Shown: positions 36,824-46,264 of the stretch, piece by piece
Position numbering within the stretch: position 1 is the first letter of the stretch
Layout: each line of letters opens with the position of its first letter
Assembly: GCA_029547605.1 (NCBI GenBank)
Contig: JAKPPB010000028.1
Span: 57,795-121,794 of the forward strand
Direction: 5' to 3'
DNA length: 64,000 nt
From: Methanobacteriota archaeon
Lineage (GTDB): Archaea; Halobacteriota; Methanomicrobia; Methanomicrobiales; Methanospirillaceae
Notes under the pieces: model-generated
Seen by the model: the letters and a program-made list of their open reading frames with translations, nothing else
Databases searched by the model: none
Told to the model about the DNA's origin: nothing
Made by a program: the position numbers and the translations under genes

Positions 36824-39627
36824 GCCCCCGCGATCATCCTCTGGAGGAATTTCCCTGTATGGCTGTCGGGGTTCTCTGCCACTTCCTCGGGAGTCCCGGT
36901 CGCAACCACGTATCCACCGCCATCTCCGCCTTCGGGGCCGAGATCGATCACATAGTCAGCTGACTTGATCACGTCGAGGTTGTGCTCGATCACGACAACG
37001 GTGTTCCCCTTGTCGACCAGCTCGTTCAGGACTGCGATCAGCTTCTTTACGTCGTGGAAGTGAAGGCCAGTAGTCGGCTCGTCGAGCAGATAGATGGTCC
37101 TCCCGGTGCCCCTCTTTGAGAGTTCGCGGGTGAGCTTGATGCGCTGGGCCTCCCCGCCGGAAAGCGTGGTCGAGCTCTGCCCAAGCTTGATATATTCGAG
37201 GCCGACGGCTGCAAGTGTCTCGAGCTTGTTCCGGATTGCAGGGATGTGCTGGAAGAGTTCAAGGTTCTCCTCGACGGTCATGTCGAGGACTTCCGCGATG
37301 TTCTTTCCCTTGTACTTCACCTCGAGGGTCTCGCGGTTGTACCGTGTCCCCTTGCACTCTTCGCATTCGATGTACACATCGGGAAGGAAGTTCATCTCGA
37401 TCTTGATCAATCCGTCCCCCTCGCAGGCCTCGCAGCGGCCTCCCTTCAGGTTGAACGAGAACCTCCCCGGCTGGTAGCCCCTGACCTTCGCCTCTTTCGT
37501 TGAGGCAAAGACCTTCCGTATCTCGTCAAAGACTTTGGTGTATGTGGCGGGGTTGCTTCTCGGGGTCTTCCCTATAGGGCTCTGGTCGATGACGATCACC
37601 TTGTCCACCTCGCCCTCGAACTCGAGGGCTCTGTACTTTCCGGGGTTGACCCGGGAATGGTAAAGCTTCTTCTGGAGCGCCTGGTAGAGCGTGTCATAGA
37701 TGAGGGTGGACTTGCCCGAACCCGAGACACCGGTGACGACAGTGAAGACCCCAAGGGGTATCCGGACATCGATATCTTTGAGGTTGTTCTCGCTGCAGCC
37801 GGTAATATATATAGACTGGTTGCTGTTACGACGAATGGCGGGGGTCTCTATCTTCAGCGTCCCTGCCAGGTATTGCCCTGTGAGGGACTTTTTATTCCCC
37901 GCAATCTGCCCTGGCGTTCCCTGCGCGACCACGTAGCCGCCGTGCAATCCCGCGCCGGGTCCCATGTCCACCACGTAGTCTGCGCTCCTTATCGTGTCCT
38001 CGTCGTGCTCGACTACGATCAGGGTGTTGCCAAGGTCGCGTAGTCTGCGGAGGGTATCGATAAGCTTCTGGTTGTCGCGCTGGTGCAGGCCGATGGACGG
38101 TTCGTCAAGAACGTAGAGCACCCCCATCAGGTTCGACCCGATCTGCGTCGCGAGGCGGATGCGCTGGGCCTCTCCCCCGGAGAGGGTGCCGGCGCTCCGG
38201 GACAGGGTGAGGTACCCGAGGCCAACTTTCTCCAGGAAGTCAAGCCGGGCGTTGATCTCTTTCAAGATCTGACGCGCGATCTCCTGCTGCTTTTCCGGCA
38301 GTTCGAGTTCCGCGAAGAACCTTATGCACCTGCTGACCGGCATGTTCGTGATATCCACAATCGAGTGGTCCTTGATCCGGACGGAGAGGACCTTCTCCTT
38401 GAGTCGCTTTCCATTGCATCGGGGGCAGTCCGAGATACGCATGAACTTCTCGAGCTCTCTCTTCCGGTACTCGGACTGGGTCTGGTGGTAGAGCCGCTCG
38501 GACTGGGGGACGAGGCCCTCCCATTCCCCGGTGTGCGCCCAGTGTGCCTCGCCATTCCTCGTGCTCATCGAGAACCGTATGCGATCGTCCGAGCCGAACA
38601 TGAGGGCGTTGTACTGGTCCTTCGTGAGGTCTCTTATGGGAGTAAGGACCGAGAACCCGTAGTGCCTCGCCACCGCCCCGAGGTACTGGTTCCGGTACCC
38701 ATCGAGGTAATTCCGGTAGAGGGCGACCGCCCCATCGGCAATGGACTTCGAGGGATCGGGGATGATGAGATCAGGGTCGAATTCCATCCGTATCCCGAGG
38801 CCGTTGCATTCCTCGCATGCGCCAAAGGGGCTGTTGAACGAGAACATGCGGGGCTGGAGTTCCTCGAAGGTGAGGCCGCAGACTGGGCAGGCCATTAACG
38901 ACGAAAAGATCTGCTCTTTCCCCTCAGCGGTAAGGACGACAATCAGTCCGGCCGACTTCGCGAGCGCATTCTCGCAGGCCTCCGTCAGCCTGGAGCGGTC
39001 CGCTGCGTCCAACCGGTCGATCACCACGTCGATATCGTGCTTCTTGTACCGCTCGAGCGTCACTTCCTCGTCGGTACGGTGGATCTCGCCGTTGATGCGG
39101 ACCCTGGTATATCCCTCACGGTTGAGGTCCTTCAGGAGCTGCTGGTAAGTACCTTTTTTCTGCCGGACCACCGGTGCGAGTATAGTAACGGTGCCTCCCA
39201 GTTCTTCTGCGATCCTCTGCGCGATCCGTTCAGGGGACTGTGCTTCGATGCGGATGTGATGATCGGGGCAGTAGGGTATACCTATCCTCGCAAAGAGGAG
39301 GCGGAGGTAATCGTAAATCTCGGTGACTGTCCCGACGGTACTTCGCGGGTTCTTGCTGGTACTCTTCTGCTCGATGGAGATCGCGGGGGAGAGGCCAATG
39401 ATGGCATCCACATCAGGCTTGTGCATCAGGCCCAGGAACTGGCGCGCGTACGCAGAGAGCGACTCGACGTACCGGCGCTGCCCTTCGGCGTATATGGTGT
39501 CGAACGCGAGTGTCGACTTTCCCGAGCCCGAGAGGCCCGTGATGACAATGAATTTGTCGCGCGGCAGCTCAACGGTGATATTCTTGAGGTTGTGCTGGCG
39601 TGCGCCCTTAATAATGAGTTTCTTCAT
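36820..39627 (-). CDS. uvrA: Excinuclease ABC subunit A
   Basis: The damage-sensing ABC ATPase of excision repair, 935 residues. Two nucleotide-binding domains are seen: Walker [24 protein letters not shown] near residue 31 and [15 protein letters not shown] near 635, each with an ABC signature ([20 protein letters not shown]). Zinc-binding CxxC pairs occur as CPVC...CEEC, CPRC and CEAC...CEEC. First gene of the uvrA-uvrC-uvrB unit, with a TATA box (CCTATATGG, minus strand, raw 39661-39669) about 38 bases ahead. Confidence 0.98.
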   Translation of the reverse strand: MKKLIIKGARQHNLKNITVELPRDKFIVITGLSGSGKSTLAFDTIYAEGQRRYVESLSAYARQFLGLMHKPDVDAIIGLSPAISIEQKSTSKNPRSTVGTVTEIYDYLRLLFARIGIPYCPDHHIRIEAQSPERIAQRIAEELGGTVTILAPVVRQKKGTYQQLLKDLNREGYTRVRINGEIHRTDEEVTLERYKKHDIDVVIDRLDAADRSRLTEACENALAKSAGLIVVLTAEGKEQIFSSLMACPVCGLTFEELQPRMFSFNSPFGACEECNGLGIRMEFDPDLIIPDPSKSIADGAVALYRNYLDGYRNQYLGAVARHYGFSVLTPIRDLTKDQYNALMFGSDDRIRFSMSTRNGEAHWAHTGEWEGLVPQSERLYHQTQSEYRKRELEKFMRISDCPRCNGKRLKEKVLSVRIKDHSIVDITNMPVSRCIRFFAELELPEKQQEIARQILKEINARLDFLEKVGLGYLTLSRSAGTLSGGEAQRIRLATQIGSNLMGVLYVLDEPSIGLHQRDNQKLIDTLRRLRDLGNTLIVVEHDEDTIRSADYVVDMGPGAGLHGGYVVAQGTPGQIAGNKKSLTGQYLAGTLKIETPAIRRNSNQSIYITGCSENNLKDIDVRIPLGVFTVVTGVSGSGKSTLIYDTLYQALQKKLYHSRVNPGKYRALEFEGEVDKVIVIDQSPIGKTPRSNPATYTKVFDEIRKVFASTKEAKVRGYQPGRFSFNLKGGRCEACEGDGLIKIEMNFLPDVYIECEECKGTRYNRETLEVKYKGKNIAEVLDMTVEENLELFQHIPAIRNKLETLAAVGLEYIKLGQSSTTLSGGEAQRIKLTRELSKRGTGRTIYLLDEPTTGLHFHDVKKLIAVLNELVDKGNTVVVIEHNLDVIKSADYVIDLGPEGGDGGGYVVATGTPEEVAENPDSHTGKFLQRMIAGA

Positions 39628-39660
39628 TCGTTCTGTCGCGTGTACGGTGTGGATGTGTAT

Positions 39661-39669
39661 CCATATAGG
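39661..39669 (-). promoter_or_regulatory. TATA box of the uvr operon
   Basis: CCTATATGG on the minus strand, about 38 bases before the uvrA ATG at 39627. Confidence 0.5.
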
Positions 39670-39920
39670 GGTGACTCTTGGGGTAGACTGGGGACACTGG
39701 ACCAGTAGCGGTGGTCAGGGATGGGGGCTTGTCTTATGCAGAATCATGAAATACATTCCGTGCACCCTTTCATCCAGTTCCCATTACTGGAGATCGACAT
39801 GCGACCCTGACGTGAACCTATATACCGGACGCCGCCTCGATTATATTGGACAATGGCAGGAAACCTGCCCTGTTGCGGAAATACACCCGCAGTCTCCCCT
39901 CCTCTCAGGAGAAGACCATC

Positions 39921-41537
39921 ATGAAAAACGTCTACATCATCGGGCACAGGCAACCTGATACGGACAGCGTCGCGAGCGTCATCGGGTATGCAGAGTTCCT
40001 GAACCTGCGCGAACCGGGCCGTTATATACCTGCGGTCTGTGGACCCCTGAATGCCGAGACCCGTTATGTGCTGGCAAAACTCGGGATTGATCCCCCACTC
40101 TTTGTCGAGAGCGTTGAGCCGTGCGTTGGCGACATCCCTGCATTCTACACCCAGCGTGCACCTGCCGGGATGCCCACCATCGACGTTGCGGCCATGATGG
40201 ACGAGTACGAGGTCAGGAACATCCCGATCGTGGACGATGAAGAGCACCTGGTCGGGCTCGTCTCAGAGCACGGCCTTGCCAGGGCATACGTGACCCCCAA
40301 ACTCGAGGGACCGCTCACGATAGGGCCCATCCCCGGAGAGACCCTCGCACGTATTCTTGATGCACGGATCTGCAACGAGGGGCCAATGACCATCCACGGC
40401 AGGGTCTACATCGTGATCGACGCTCTACATGTTGCCCTCTCGCGCCTGGAATCAACCGATGTGGCGATTGTCGGGGACAACGAACCAACCCAGCTGGCGC
40501 TCCTTTCTGCCGGGATCGCGGCGCTCGTGGTTGCAGAGGGAGCACCCGTTGGAGAGAGGGTTCTTGAGGCCGCCAGGAAGAAGGGAGCTGCTGTCTTTTC
40601 CACTTCCCTTGACGCATTCTCTGTCGGGAGGATGATGCACCTCTCGCTTCCGGCAGGAAAAGTCGTAGCCACCGATGTGCCTGTCATCCGGCTTGAAGAC
40701 ACCCTTGCGGTTGCGAAGAAGATGGTGACCGACTCCAAGTACCGGACTGCATGTGTGGTGGACGCAAATGGTGTCCTCCTTGGCATGATATCACGTAATA
40801 CCTTCCTGGACGACGTACAGAAAAAGGTTATTCTGCTCGACCATAACGAGTATGCCCAGGCGGTGGAAGGTGTCGAGTCCGCAGAGATCCTCGAGGTGAT
40901 CGACCACCACCGCCTCGGAGCCATCACCACGCTCAAACCCGTCCGGTTCCAGAACGAGCCGCTGGGGTCTACCTCGACAATCATCACGAGAAAGTTCATG
41001 GAGTCCGGCACCATCCCCTCGCCAGGGACGGCAGGAATGCTCCTGGCGGGGATCCTCTCTGATACTCTTGTCCTCAAGATGTCGACTACCGCACCCGAAG
41101 ACATCGCAGCAGTTGCCTACCTCGAGCAGGTCACCGGACTGGATGCCGGGACCTTCGGGACCGACCTCATCCAGCACGGGATGGACCTCGGGAACACACC
41201 CCTGTACCAGCTCCTCGCGCAGGACGTAAAGCGGTACACTCTCTTTGGAAAAGAGGTCGTGATTGCCCAGGTGATGACCGCATCCCGGATGTATGCGCAG
41301 GAGCATGGACCAAGGATACGGGAGGAACTGGAGAAGTTACGCCGGGAACACTCAGTCGACCTTTATATGGTGCTCTTCACCGACATCATCGCCAACTATA
41401 GCGACCTGTTTGCGGCAGGGGATCACGTGACCCTGAAAGCCCTCGGTTACGAATTTCAGCCTGTTGGGCTCCCGGGGGTCATGTCAAGGAAGAAGGACTT
41501 CCTTCCGGTGTTCGGGGGCAGGTTGAGGGATTTATAA
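39921..41537 (+). CDS. ppaC: Family II (manganese-dependent) inorganic pyrophosphatase with CBS-DRTGG insert
   Basis: A DHH-family pyrophosphatase of 538 residues that pulls biosynthetic reactions forward by hydrolysing PPi. Metal-site residues lie in [14 protein letters not shown] at the N-terminus, in VILLDHNE and in EVIDHHRLG near residue 340. Between the two halves of the DHH domain sit a CBS domain, a DRTGG-type domain and a second CBS domain (about residues 70-300), which in known bacterial relatives bind adenine nucleotides and control activity. The ATG at 39921 has AGGAG nine bases ahead. TATA-like elements lie at 39818-39827 and 39839-39849. Confidence 0.92.
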   Translation: MKNVYIIGHRQPDTDSVASVIGYAEFLNLREPGRYIPAVCGPLNAETRYVLAKLGIDPPLFVESVEPCVGDIPAFYTQRAPAGMPTIDVAAMMDEYEVRNIPIVDDEEHLVGLVSEHGLARAYVTPKLEGPLTIGPIPGETLARILDARICNEGPMTIHGRVYIVIDALHVALSRLESTDVAIVGDNEPTQLALLSAGIAALVVAEGAPVGERVLEAARKKGAAVFSTSLDAFSVGRMMHLSLPAGKVVATDVPVIRLEDTLAVAKKMVTDSKYRTACVVDANGVLLGMISRNTFLDDVQKKVILLDHNEYAQAVEGVESAEILEVIDHHRLGAITTLKPVRFQNEPLGSTSTIITRKFMESGTIPSPGTAGMLLAGILSDTLVLKMSTTAPEDIAAVAYLEQVTGLDAGTFGTDLIQHGMDLGNTPLYQLLAQDVKRYTLFGKEVVIAQVMTASRMYAQEHGPRIREELEKLRREHSVDLYMVLFTDIIANYSDLFAAGDHVTLKALGYEFQPVGLPGVMSRKKDFLPVFGGRLRDL

Positions 41538-41559
41538 GAACTGTTCCCCTCGTTTTCTC

Positions 41560-41838
41560 TCACTCGGCCTCTTCTTCATCATCGAGTATCTGGAGGTCCC
41601 ACTCGTCCTCATCGAATGTAATGGTCCCTGCGCCGTCGCATATGGGACAGCTGATCTTTTCAGGGACCCCGTTGCAGGCATCAGGAGGAGTGTCCTCGTT
41701 CAGGGCTATCTCGTCTTCGGTGGGGATATGGAAATATTTCTTCAGGGTGTGCGACTTCAACGCCTCACAGAGCCGGTGCTCCTCGTTCGGGACCTTGCCG
41801 GTCCCATTGCAGTGGCGGCAGCGCAGGAGGATAGTCAT
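41560..41838 (-). CDS. Small DnaJ-type zinc-finger protein
   Basis: A 92-residue acidic protein carrying two CxxCxGxG units, CRHCNGTG at residues 6-13 and CPICDGAG near residue 71, each as in the zinc-binding domain of DnaJ. Four cysteines are enough for one zinc ion, so the two distant units probably fold together. There is no J domain or substrate domain. The start at 41838 is the ATG directly before the first zinc unit; upstream in-frame sequence is not protein-like. A partner or role is not evident; it is convergent with the pyrophosphatase gene. Confidence 0.75.
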   Translation of the reverse strand: MTILLRCRHCNGTGKVPNEEHRLCEALKSHTLKKYFHIPTEDEIALNEDTPPDACNGVPEKISCPICDGAGTITFDEDEWDLQILDDEEEAE

Positions 41839-42270
41839 GACGGTTTCTCTCTGCTCCTTTTTCCTGTCTTGAGCGTTGATAGAAAATACAATGCTGGGGG
41901 AAGTTTCGTGATTCTCATCAGGTCCTGGTGTAATCCTTCTTTCGTACCACAATTCTTGCGTGGATAAAAAAACCTGCCGACTCATGCCTTGGGGACACTT
42001 TGCACGTCCAGCTATCGCAAAGCAGAGCGGTTTTGAGTTTCCCGGCACTCCTTATGTGGTGCCTGGAATCTGAATGTAACTTTCAATCATCCATAGTTAT
42101 ATCAGGGATCTCTTCATTTGCCTTGAGATGGCTGGCAGTAAAAGTCTGAGTGAATTATTCAGATCAGTGACCTGAATTCATTATGCGACAAAGAATGACA
42201 TTATCTCACGCCTGAATAAGATCAAAGGTGAATTATTTAAACATACAGGCGAGATAATTATAGCCAGGTT
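41839..42270. other. 432-base intergenic region before tRNA-Arg
   Basis: No gene seen. The motif TGAATT recurs as TGAATTATTCA (42151-42161, palindromic), TGAATTCA (42173-42180) and TGAATTATTTAA (42230-42240, overlapping the tRNA promoter). Confidence 0.45.
42233..42241 (+). promoter_or_regulatory. TATA box of tRNA-Arg
   Basis: TTATTTAAA, centred 34 bases ahead of the first base of the mature tRNA. Confidence 0.55.
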
Positions 42271-42342
42271 GTCCCGGTAGGGTAGTGGATATCCTAGAAG
42301 CCTGCGGAGCTTTTGACCCGGGTTCAAGTCCCGGCCGGGGCG
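42271..42342 (+). tRNA. tRNA-Arg (anticodon GCG)
   Basis: A 72-base cloverleaf without intron. Acceptor GTCCCGG pairs with CCGGGGC with discriminator G; the D arm contains the AGTGGATA loop; the anticodon stem GAAGC/GCTTT closes the loop CTGCGGA, anticodon GCG, which reads CGC/CGU arginine codons; the T arm is CCGGG-TTCAAGT-CCCGG. CCA is not encoded. A T5 tract follows directly as terminator. Confidence 0.92.
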
Positions 42343-42423
42343 TCTTTTTGAACCGTGGAAGATTCTCTTCCCCGTTCTCTTGTGCTCTCAACGCACGTCC
42401 AATTCCTGTGGTATTTCCCGCGA

Positions 42424-42438
42424 ATACCTGACAGGTAT
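42424..42438. repeat. Perfect 7+1+7 palindrome upstream of the CO dehydrogenase remnant
   Basis: ATACCTG, A, CAGGTAT, followed directly by a second short palindrome CGGA-T-TCCG at 42440-42448. It lies about 90 bases ahead of the first small frame of the remnant locus, where an operator would be expected. Confidence 0.4.
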
Positions 42439-42527
42439 CCGGATTCCGCATGTTTTCGCATTGCCCACACCAGAAAATACTGATATTCCCTGCATCTGAC
42501 CTGCCATATCAGAGTGGTGACCTGACC

Positions 42528-42644
42528 ATGACCGAAGAGCAGAAAACCGTGTTGATCAGAGGGATGAGTGAGGTTTGCGAGCTGGATCGCGTCCGTCTTG
42601 CCCTGATGAACCTCCTGATGATCGAGCAGAAGAAGGGGGAATGA
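42528..42644 (+). CDS. Small protein upstream of the cooS remnant
   Basis: A 38-codon frame starting with ATG, with GGTGA ten bases ahead, whose TGA stop is followed at once by the ATG of the cooS remnant. The sequence is helical and charged (EEQKTVLIRGMSEVCELDR) with one cysteine. I do not recognise it. It may be an intact small leader gene of the former CO dehydrogenase operon or itself a remnant. Confidence 0.4.
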   Translation: MTEEQKTVLIRGMSEVCELDRVRLALMNLLMIEQKKGE

Positions 42645-43152
42645 ATGCTCGATGAATCGGCAAAACCATACCTCGAACTGAAGATGAGAGGCGGAATTGA
42701 GACTGCCTGGGACCGATATGAGATGCAGCAGCATCCCTGAAAGTACTGCTCACCGGGGCTCTCCTGTACAAGGTGCACAATGGTGTCGTGCCGGATTATT
42801 CCACCCACCCGCATCCGCAGGGTGTGTGGGGCGGATGCGGACCTTATCGTTGCGCGCAACCTCCTCGATACTCTTGCCAACGGAGCCGCACCACCCTCGG
42901 ACCATGGACAGGAGATCGTGCTGACTATGTGCGGGATCGGGAAGGGGACCGTGAATGACGAAGTCGTTTCTGACCGTGAGAAGTTTTGCGCCCTGGTGCA
43001 ACAGATTGGGGAGCTCTCCTGGGGTCTCCCTTATCACCGAAATGCTGAAAGGGGCGGTGAACGAGTCGTTCGCAGTCGATCCTGAACCCATGAAAACCGC
43101 AGAACTCATGGCGGATCACATCGAGCGGAAGCGGACCGAAATGGGTATCTGA
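42645..43152 (+). pseudogene. cooS: Carbon monoxide dehydrogenase catalytic subunit, decayed
   Basis: Remnant of a monofunctional Ni-CO dehydrogenase (intact length about 630 residues). The first frame gives GGIETAWDRYEMQQHP and then a stop at 42738-42740; adding one base restores the Cys motif of the B/D clusters, CKYCSPGLSCTRCTM, with CRIIP, then VCGADADLIVARNLL and SDHGQEIVLTM, all in the typical order of the CooS N-terminus. The match runs to about 43010 (SDREKFCALVQQIG). Directly afterwards, in another frame, come LITEMLKGAVNESF, AVDPEPMKTAELMADHIERKR and the closing TEMGI, the typical CooS C-terminus. About 470 residues, including the catalytic C-cluster ligands, are missing at the joint. 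The gene is dead by frameshift and internal deletion. Confidence 0.88.
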
Positions 43153-43173
43153 ATATATTCCCCTGAAGGCATC

Positions 43174-43370
43174 ATAGGCAGCAGGAAAATACAGATAGTC
43201 GTCACCGGAAAGGAGGGGTGGGAAAGACCACGCTCACTGCACTCCTGGCATGTGTCCCCTACCTGCAGAACATGCGTGTCCTTGCGGGAGATGGGGATCC
43301 GCAGGCGAACCTCGCGGCGATACTCGGGAATACCGAAGGTCTTGCAGAATATATCCTCGCACATTGGTGA
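43174..43370 (+). pseudogene. cooC: CO dehydrogenase nickel-insertion ATPase CooC, truncated and frameshifted
   Basis: Immediately after the cooS remnant the sequence reads RKIQIVVTGK, then, after restoring one lost G at 43213-43215, GGVGKTTLTALLA (the CooC P-loop), RVLAGDGDPQANLAAILG, and stops at 43370. An intact CooC has about 250 residues; only the first 65 remain, and no start codon is visible. CooC loads nickel into CooS, so its loss fits decay of the whole locus. The stop lies 14 bases from the end of the convergent radical SAM gene, showing that the 3' part was lost by deletion. Confidence 0.82.
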
Positions 43371-43384
43371 CAAGATAAAGGGGG

Positions 43385-44323
43385 TCAGAATAGCGGAAAA
43401 CCCCTGTGAAGGCCATACGACCTCGCTGCCGATACCGCCTCGCGGTATTCGCTGCGGGTAATTCCCCTCATGAGTGAGCGGTGGTGGGGATGCCGCAAAT
43501 CGCCCACGATCCTCCCACAGGGGCGGTACTGGTCCATCACGTTCACGTATGCGTCAGGAGAGACCTCTTCGGCAATGAACCTGAACACTTCTTTGCTTCC
43601 CGCAAGGTTATGCGGGAGAACAAGGTGGCGGACCAGGAGTCCTTTCACCGCGATCCCTTTCTCCATCCGGAGGTCGCCCACCTGGCGCTGCATCTCTCCG
43701 ATAGCCTCTTTCATGACTGTGACATATCCCGGTGCATCCGACAGCGAGAATGCCACTTCATCGCTGCCGTATTTGGCGTCAGGCATGTAGATGTCGAACA
43801 CGCCCTCAAGCAGCTTCAGGGCAACGACTGAGTCATAGGTCCCTGTGTTATACACCAGGGGAATATCAAGGCCCTTCTCTGCCGCCAGAAGGACCGATTC
43901 AAGGACCTGCGGCACGAAGTGGGTCGGGGAGACGAAATTTATGTTGTGGCATCCGAGGTCCCGGAGCCGGATCATTATCCCGGCAAGGTCATCGCAACTG
44001 ACGTCGGTTCCCTGCCGCTCCTGGCTGATCGAGTAGTTCTGGCAGAAGACACACCGCATGTTGCAGCTGGAAAAGAATATGGTGCCTGATCCATGGGTTC
44101 CCACGAGCGGCGGTTCCTCTCCAAAATGCGGCCCAAAAGAGGATATGCGTGGAAGGGGGCCGCTTCTGCAATACCCAATTTCTCCGTGGAGCCGGTCGAT
44201 GCCACACTCCCGGGGGCAGACCCGGCATGGTGAGAGCAAAGCCCGTGCAGCGTCTACTCGCCGTACAAGCTCGCCCGTCCGGGTGAGCCGGAGATACGAG
44301 GGCTTATGTGCTGCAGATATCAT
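43385..44323 (-). CDS. PflX-like radical SAM protein
   Basis: A radical S-adenosylmethionine enzyme of about 312 residues, in the COG1313 (PflX) group annotated as pyruvate formate-lyase activase-like; its substrate is unknown. The 4Fe-4S site is CNMRCVFCQN near residue 85, preceded by a second Cys-rich region LLSPCRVCPRECGIDR near 35 and followed by the SAM-binding NFVSPTHFVPQVL and DIYMPDAKYG blocks. ATG at 44323 gives the family N-terminus (SYLRLTRTGEL); ATG at 44377 is an alternative. It is not linked to a glycyl-radical enzyme. Confidence 0.87.
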   Translation of the reverse strand: MISAAHKPSYLRLTRTGELVRRVDAARALLSPCRVCPRECGIDRLHGEIGYCRSGPLPRISSFGPHFGEEPPLVGTHGSGTIFFSSCNMRCVFCQNYSISQERQGTDVSCDDLAGIMIRLRDLGCHNINFVSPTHFVPQVLESVLLAAEKGLDIPLVYNTGTYDSVVALKLLEGVFDIYMPDAKYGSDEVAFSLSDAPGYVTVMKEAIGEMQRQVGDLRMEKGIAVKGLLVRHLVLPHNLAGSKEVFRFIAEEVSPDAYVNVMDQYRPCGRIVGDLRHPHHRSLMRGITRSEYREAVSAARSYGLHRGFPLF

Positions 44324-44486
44324 TCTTGACCCCGCCTTGTGGCAAACAGTTCGTGTCTTTCTCTGTATATCATCCATTCGCCCCCACAAGAGGGATTTGC
44401 CAAAAAGAATATGGGGAGTGAGGCATATTGGAGTAATAACGGCTCTCCTGAGCTGTGAGCCCCCATAGAAAGAGGTGACAGGAATT

Positions 44487-44891
44487 ATGGTAAACCTTAC
44501 CCCCGAGATGAAAGAGACCTTCTCGAAGATCAAGCTCTTCCCCGTGGCAACCGCATCAAAGAAGGGAGTCCCAAACGTCGCACCCATTGCATTCGTCATG
44601 TTGGTCGCAGACGACACCATATGGCTTGCAGATAATTTCATGAAGAAGACGCTTGCGAACGTAAAAGAGAACCCTCAAATGGCCATCTATATCTGGGATC
44701 CCGATGGAAAGAAATGCTTCCAGATAAAGGGGGCCGTCGAGGTGAAGACTTCAGGCCCCGACTTCGAGAAAATGAGGAAGATGGTCCACGAGAAGAAGCC
44801 TGATCTTCCTGCAAAATCCCTCATGGTGATGAAGGTCACCGAGGCTTTCGAATGCAACCCCGGTCCAAACGCAGGGAAGAAATTAATTTAA
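44487..44891 (+). CDS. Pyridoxamine 5'-phosphate oxidase-like FMN-binding protein
   Basis: A split-barrel flavoprotein of 134 residues. It shows the family pattern KLFPVATASKKGVPNVAPIAFVMLVADDTIWLADNFMKKTLANVKENPQMAI in outline, where the Thr/Ala-rich strand and the KKT segment contact the FMN phosphate. Archaeal relatives are small homodimers with unknown electron partners. The start at 44487 has GAGGTGA eight bases ahead. It is divergent from the PflX-like gene and convergent with argG, and is transcribed alone. Confidence 0.85.
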   Translation: MVNLTPEMKETFSKIKLFPVATASKKGVPNVAPIAFVMLVADDTIWLADNFMKKTLANVKENPQMAIYIWDPDGKKCFQIKGAVEVKTSGPDFEKMRKMVHEKKPDLPAKSLMVMKVTEAFECNPGPNAGKKLI

Positions 44892-44899
44892 AAAATGGA

Positions 44900-46093
44900 T
44901 TATTCTCTCTTTTTTTTGCCCTGCTCGACAAGACGGGCCTGGATGCCGTAGTACGCGGAGACCCCGATGGCATGGCACTGGTCGATGGTAGTCGTGTCGA
45001 ACGAGACGAGATCGCCTGAGTAAATTCCCTCCTGGGATGAGCGTCCCAGCACCCTGCAGCACCCCTTGTAGAGCATCACGTCGACCCGTCCGGATACCCT
45101 GCCCTGTGAACTGGTAATAAATGCGTTCAGGTCATGGAAGAGTGGCTCGTGCACGAGTCCCATGTAGGCAAGCTCGGACCACTTGTCGTCCACCATCCGC
45201 TTGAACGCAAGCTCCTGGCGGGTGAGCGTGAGGTGCTCAAGGTCAGCGTGGGCGGCGAGGAGGACGGTCGCTGCCGGGTGCTCGTAGATCTCCCGTGCCT
45301 TCAGGCCAAGGATGCGGTCCTCTATCATGTTGTTGCGGCCGATGCCATGCTTGCCCGCAATCCCGTTCAGTTCGCGTATCAGGTCGTAGCCGGCATACTC
45401 AACCCCATTGAGGCGGTGGGGAATGCCCTTGATGAAATCGATGGTCACGATCTCGGGGGTGTCGGGGGCCTTCTCGGGAGAGACACTCCAGGCATAGATC
45501 TCGTCGGGAGGGTAGTAGGATGGGTCTTCGAGTCTCCCTCCCTCGATACTCCTGCTCCATATGTTCTCGTCCACACTCCAGGGTCGGTCCTTTGCGACCG
45601 GGACAGGAATATTGTGCTCTTTTGCATACTCTATCTCCCATTCGCGGGTCAGGTTCAGCTCGCGGATAGGTGCGATCACCTCGAGTCCGGCCATGCGGAA
45701 GACAAAATCGAACCGGAGCTGGTCGTTCCCCTTGCCGGTGCACCCGTGGGCGACCGCGGAAGAACCCTCAAGTGCAGCGATCTTTGCAACCTCGCCAGCA
45801 ATAAGGGGCCGTGCGAGAGCGGTGCCCATGGGGTACCCCTCATATGAGCCATTGGCCCGAATCGCGGGAAAGATATACTCGTGCACGAACCTTTCGCGGG
45901 CATCTATGGTATAGTGCTTATCCGCAAGTTTCTGACCCTTTTTTGTGGCTGTCTGGATCTCCTCGTCCCGCTGTCCGACATGCACCGCCACGGTAATCAC
46001 CCTGTCGTACCCATACCGTTCTTTCAACAGGGGGATACAGATGGAGGTGTCGAGTCCACCGGAATATGCCATAACAATGGTTCCTTTTCCCAT
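44900..46093 (-). CDS. argG: Argininosuccinate synthase
   Basis: ATP-dependent condensation of citrulline and aspartate in arginine synthesis, 397 residues. The N-terminal ATP-pyrophosphatase loop is [16 protein letters not shown], followed by the conserved [15 protein letters not shown] near residue 115 and the substrate-binding [29 protein letters not shown] block. The ATG at 46093, with GGAGTGA just ahead, is preferred over ATG 46126. It lies downstream of carB on the same strand but with a 171-base gap and its own promoter-like elements (TATA-like CTTATTAC, raw 46157-46164). Confidence 0.97.
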   Translation of the reverse strand: MGKGTIVMAYSGGLDTSICIPLLKERYGYDRVITVAVHVGQRDEEIQTATKKGQKLADKHYTIDARERFVHEYIFPAIRANGSYEGYPMGTALARPLIAGEVAKIAALEGSSAVAHGCTGKGNDQLRFDFVFRMAGLEVIAPIRELNLTREWEIEYAKEHNIPVPVAKDRPWSVDENIWSRSIEGGRLEDPSYYPPDEIYAWSVSPEKAPDTPEIVTIDFIKGIPHRLNGVEYAGYDLIRELNGIAGKHGIGRNNMIEDRILGLKAREIYEHPAATVLLAAHADLEHLTLTRQELAFKRMVDDKWSELAYMGLVHEPLFHDLNAFITSSQGRVSGRVDVMLYKGCCRVLGRSSQEGIYSGDLVSFDTTTIDQCHAIGVSAYYGIQARLVEQGKKKRE

Positions 46094-46126
46094 TCGCTCA
46101 CTCCTGCGTGAGAGTTCCACCCTCAC

Positions 46127-46137
46127 AGGTAATACCT
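46127..46137. repeat. AGGTAATACCT palindrome upstream of argG
   Basis: An 11-base perfect palindrome about 35 bases ahead of the argG start, near the predicted transcription start given the TATA-like element at 46157-46164. Possible operator. Confidence 0.3.
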
Positions 46138-46264
46138 ATTCATTGCCTCTGCCGATGTAATAAGAGTATTCCGAAGGGGAGGGTCCTATCTCGGCTATCT
46201 GCAGTGGGAATTGGAGACTTCCATGCTTCGGAAGAAGAGAAAGAGGTTTATGAGGAGAGGATGG

